Assembly: GCF_043290135.1 (NCBI RefSeq)
Contig: NC_134707.1
Coordinates: 135,657,319-135,721,318 of the forward strand
From: Rhipicephalus microplus
Taxonomy: Eukaryota; Arthropoda; Arachnida; Ixodida; Ixodidae
DNA: 64,000 nt
Reading direction: 5' to 3'
This document shows positions 61,509 through 64,000 of the stretch, piece after piece; position 1 is the stretch's first letter, and each line of letters starts with the position of its first letter. The notes under the pieces were generated by a model. That model searched no databases, was not told the origin of the DNA, and worked only from the letters and a program-made list of their open reading frames with translations. The translations under genes were made by a program, and so were the position numbers.

Positions 61509-64000
61509 CTAGTTGCGGAGTTTCTAGTTGTGGAGTTTCTAGTTGTGAGGTTCGTAGTTGTGGAGTTTCTAGTGGTGGAGTTTCTAGTTGTGGAGTCTCC
61601 AGTTGTGGAGTTTCTAGCTGTGGAGTTTCTAGTTGCGAACTCTCAAGTTGTGGAGTTTCTAGTTGTGGAGCTTCTAGTTGTCGGGTTCGTAGTTATGGAA
61701 TTTGTATTTGTGGAGTATCTAGTTGTGGTAGTTCAAGTTGTGGGGTTTCTAGCTGTGGAGTTCCTAGTTGCGGAGTTTCTAGTTGCAGAGTTTCTAGTTG
61801 CGGAGTTTTCTAGTTGTGAAGTTTCTGGTTGCAGAGTTTCAAGTTGTTGAGTTTCTAGTTGTGGAGTTTCTAGTTGTGGAGTCTCTAGTAGTAGAGTTTC
61901 TAGTTGTTGAGTTTCTAGTTGTGGAGTTTCTAGTTGTGGAGTGTCTGGCTATAGAGTTTCTAGTTGTGCAGTCTCTAGTTGCTGAGTTTCTAGTTGTGAA
62001 GTTCGTAGTTGTGGGGTTTCTAGCTGTGGAGTTTCTAGTTGCGGAGTTTCTAGTTGCAGAGTTTCTAGTTGCAGAGTTTCAAGTTGCAGAGTTTCTAGTT
62101 GTGGAGTTTCTAGTTGGGGAGATTCTAGTTGCGGAGTTTCTAGTTGTGCAGTTTCGAGTTGTCGGGTTTCTAGTTGCGGAGTTTCTGGTTGTAAAGTTTC
62201 TAGTTGTGGAGTTTCTAGTTGTGGAGTTTCTAGTTGTGGAGTTTCTAGTTGTAAAGTTTCTAGTTGTGGAGCTTTTAGTTTAGGAGTCTCTAGTTGTTGA
62301 GTCTCTAGTTGAGGAATTTCTAGTTGTGGAGTTTCTAGTGTTGGAGTTCCTAGTTGTGGAGTTTCTGACTGTGGAGTTTACAGTTGTGGAGTGTCTAGTT
62401 GCGGAGTTTCTAGTTGTGAGGTTCGTAGTTGTGGAGTTTCTAGTTGTGGAGTTTCTAGTTGTGGAGTTTCTAGTTGTGGAGTTTCTAGTTGCGAACTCTC
62501 AAGTTGTGGAGTTTCTAGTGGTGGAGTTTCTAGTTGTGGGATTCGTAGTTGTGGAATTTGTATTTGTGGAGTATCTAGTTGTGGTAGTTCAAGTTGTGGG
62601 GTTTCTAGCTGTGGAGTTCCCAGTTGCGGAGTTTCTAGTTGCAGAATTTCTAGTTGCGGAGTTTTCTAGTTTCTAGTTGTGGAGTTTCTAGTTTTGGAAT
62701 TTGTAGTTGTGGAGTATCTAGTTGTAATGTTTCAAGCTAAGGAGTTTCTAGCTGTGGAGTTTCTAGTTGCGGAGTTTCTAGTTGCAGAGTTTCTAGTTGC
62801 GGAGTTTTCTAGTCGTGGAGATTCTAGTTGCGGAGTTTGAAGTTGTGGAGTTTCTAGTTGCGGAGTCTCTAGTTGTGCAGTCTCTAGCTGTTGAGTTGCT
62901 AGTTGTGAAGTTTATAGTTGTGGGGTTTCTAGCTGTGGAGTTTCTAGTTGCGGAGTTTCTAGTTGCAGAGTTTCTAGTTACGGAGTTTCTAGTTGCGGAG
63001 TTTCTAGTTGTGGAGTTTCTAGTTGGGGAGTTTCTAGTTGCGGAGTTTCTAGTTGTGGAGTTTCTAGTTGTCGGGTTTCTAGTTGCGGAATTTCTAGTTT
63101 TAAAGTTTCTAGTTGTGGAGCTTTTAGTTGAGGAATTTCAAGTTGTGGAGTTTCTAGTGTCTGAGTTCCTAGTTGTGGAGTTTCTGACTGTGGAGTTTCC
63201 AGTTGCGAAGTTTCTAGTTGTGGAGTTTCTAGTTGTGAGGTTCGTAGTTGTGAGGTTCGTAGTTTGTGGAGTTTCTAGTTGTGGAGTCTCTAGTTGTGGA
63301 GTTTCTAGTTGTGGAGTTTCTAGTTGTGAACTCTCAAGTTGTGGAGATTCTAGTGGTGGAGTTTCTAGTTGTGGGATTCGTAGTTGTGGAATTTGTATTT
63401 GTGGAGTATCTAGTTGTGGTAGTTCAAGTTGTGGGGTTTCTAGCTGTGGAGTTCCTAGTTGCGGAGTTTCTAGTTGCAGAGTTTCTAGTTGCGGAGTTTT
63501 CTAGTTGTGGAGTCTCTAGTAGTAGAGTTTCTAGCTGTGGAGTTTCTAGTTGCATAGTTTCTAGTTGCATAGTTTCTAGTTGCGGAGTTTTCTAGTTGTG
63601 GAGATTCTAGTGGCGGAGTTTCAAGTTGTGGAGTTTCTAGTTACGGAGTTTCTAGTTGCGGAGTCTCTAGTTGTGCAGTCTCTAGTTGTTGAGTTTCTAG
63701 TTGTGAAGTTTATAGTTGTGGGGTTTCAAGCTGTGGAGTTTCTAGTTGCGGAGTTTCTAGTTGCAAAGTTTCTAGTTGCCGAGTTTTTAGTTGCGGAGTT
63801 TCTAGTTGTAAAGTTTCTAGTTGTGGAGTATTTAGTTAAGGAGTCTCTAGTTGTTGAGTCTCTAGATGAGGAATTTCTAGTTGTAGAGATTCTAGTGTTG
63901 GAGTTCCTAGTTGTGGAGTTTCTGACTGTGGAGTTTGCAGTTGCGGAGTTTCTAGTTGTGGAGTTTCTAGTTGTGAGGTTCGTAGTTGTGGAATTTCCAG
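61509..64000. repeat. 2,518-bp higher-order repeat, copy 3 (cut by window end)
   Basis: 2,492 bp are visible and the last 26 bp would lie beyond the window. Private variants are TTTGAAGTTG near 62,838 for TTTGCAGTTG, and TTGTGAACTC near 63,325 for TTGCGAACTC, a CpG to TpG change. All three copies share TTTCTGGTTGTAAAG (for example 62,184) and the doubled TTGCATAG units (63,551 and 63,566), features of this HOR. The array clearly continues past 64,000. Confidence 0.92.

Larger units (their letters stand above)
1..64000. repeat. 15-bp tandem repeat array (satellite or giant minisatellite) filling the window
   Basis: Every stretch I read is built from a 15-bp unit, consensus GGAGTTTCTAGTTGT, in one orientation, which would be roughly 4,200 units. 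The consensus has 5 G, 7 T, 2 A and 1 C, so the + strand is about 80% G+T and strongly skewed throughout. Common variants are TTGCGG and TTGCAG for TTGTGG, TCAAG, TCCAG or TGTAG for TCTAG, GTCTC for GTTTC, GGGG for GGAG, and AGCTG for AGTTG. Variant units are not random: the same ordered series recur over kilobases, which defines higher-order repeats. No inversion, transposon, low-complexity spacer or unique insertion was seen. No function can be read from the sequence; large arrays of this kind are typically heterochromatic, centromeric or subtelomeric in eukaryotes, which is inference here. Confidence 0.97.

Noticed and set aside
1..64000. CRISPR array
   Set aside because: There is no alternation of constant repeats with unique spacers; every position belongs to one 15-bp unit with variants, and no cas-like gene is present.
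1..64000. Pentapeptide-repeat or cysteine-rich structural protein gene (GVSSC frame)
   Set aside because: The pattern A(D/N)LXX of pentapeptide-repeat proteins is absent. The Cys- and Ser-rich reading is broken every few hundred bases by 16-bp units and by HOR lengths that are not multiples of three.
1..64000. Telomeric or known centromeric repeat
   Set aside because: No TTAGGG- or TTTAGGG-type motif, and no 150-180 bp monomer. The unit does not match any satellite I can name.

Overview
The whole 64-kb window is one head-to-tail tandem array of a 15-bp unit, consensus on the + strand GGAGTTTCTAGTTGT (GTTGTGGAGTTTCTA when rotated). I find no gene, RNA gene, transposon, promoter or unique sequence that I can support. 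The long open frames on both strands are a by-product of the unit length. Fifteen is divisible by three and the consensus has a stop (TAG, or CTA on the other strand) in only one of three frames per strand, so two frames per strand stay open until a 1-bp slip. The frames read as EFLVV or GVSSC pentapeptides on + and QLETP or TTRNS on -.

The organism cannot be named. A eukaryotic nuclear satellite or giant minisatellite is most likely. The array is long, it is made of nested higher-order repeats (HORs), CTAG occurs in most units although it is scarce in many bacterial genomes, and one site in the unit varies as TTGCGG, TTGTGG or TTGCAG, the triad left by deamination of a methylated CpG.

Layout, from aligning variant units by eye. 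(1) 1-25,797: two near-identical copies of a 12.9-kb HOR (1-12,895 and 12,896-25,797). Each holds a short sub-block (5,387 bp) and a long sub-block (about 7.5 kb) that share head and tail; the long one has about 2.13 kb extra. (2) 25,798-about 31,040: a third, rearranged long sub-block with a 699-bp deletion and a 90-bp internal duplication. (3) about 28,200-35,835: a tandem duplication of period about 3,968 bp, the second copy lacking 300 bp. (4) about 36,885-40,514: a pair of 1.2-kb segments 2,434 bp apart. (5) about 40,905-55,340: a 7.5-7.8-kb tandem duplication carrying the most diverged units of the window. (6) 56,473-64,000: three copies of a 2,518-bp HOR, the third cut by the window end.

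The pattern fits repeated unequal crossover plus gene conversion. One tract in the second 12.9-kb copy is a mosaic of two sub-block types, and the 2,518-bp HOR looks like a shortened descendant of the long sub-block. A patch of about 105 bp at 10,500-10,606 is scrambled relative to its otherwise near-identical partner and may be an assembly or consensus error. Both window ends lie inside the array, so its full length is unknown. All coordinates of duplication edges marked approximate were read by eye and could move by a few units.
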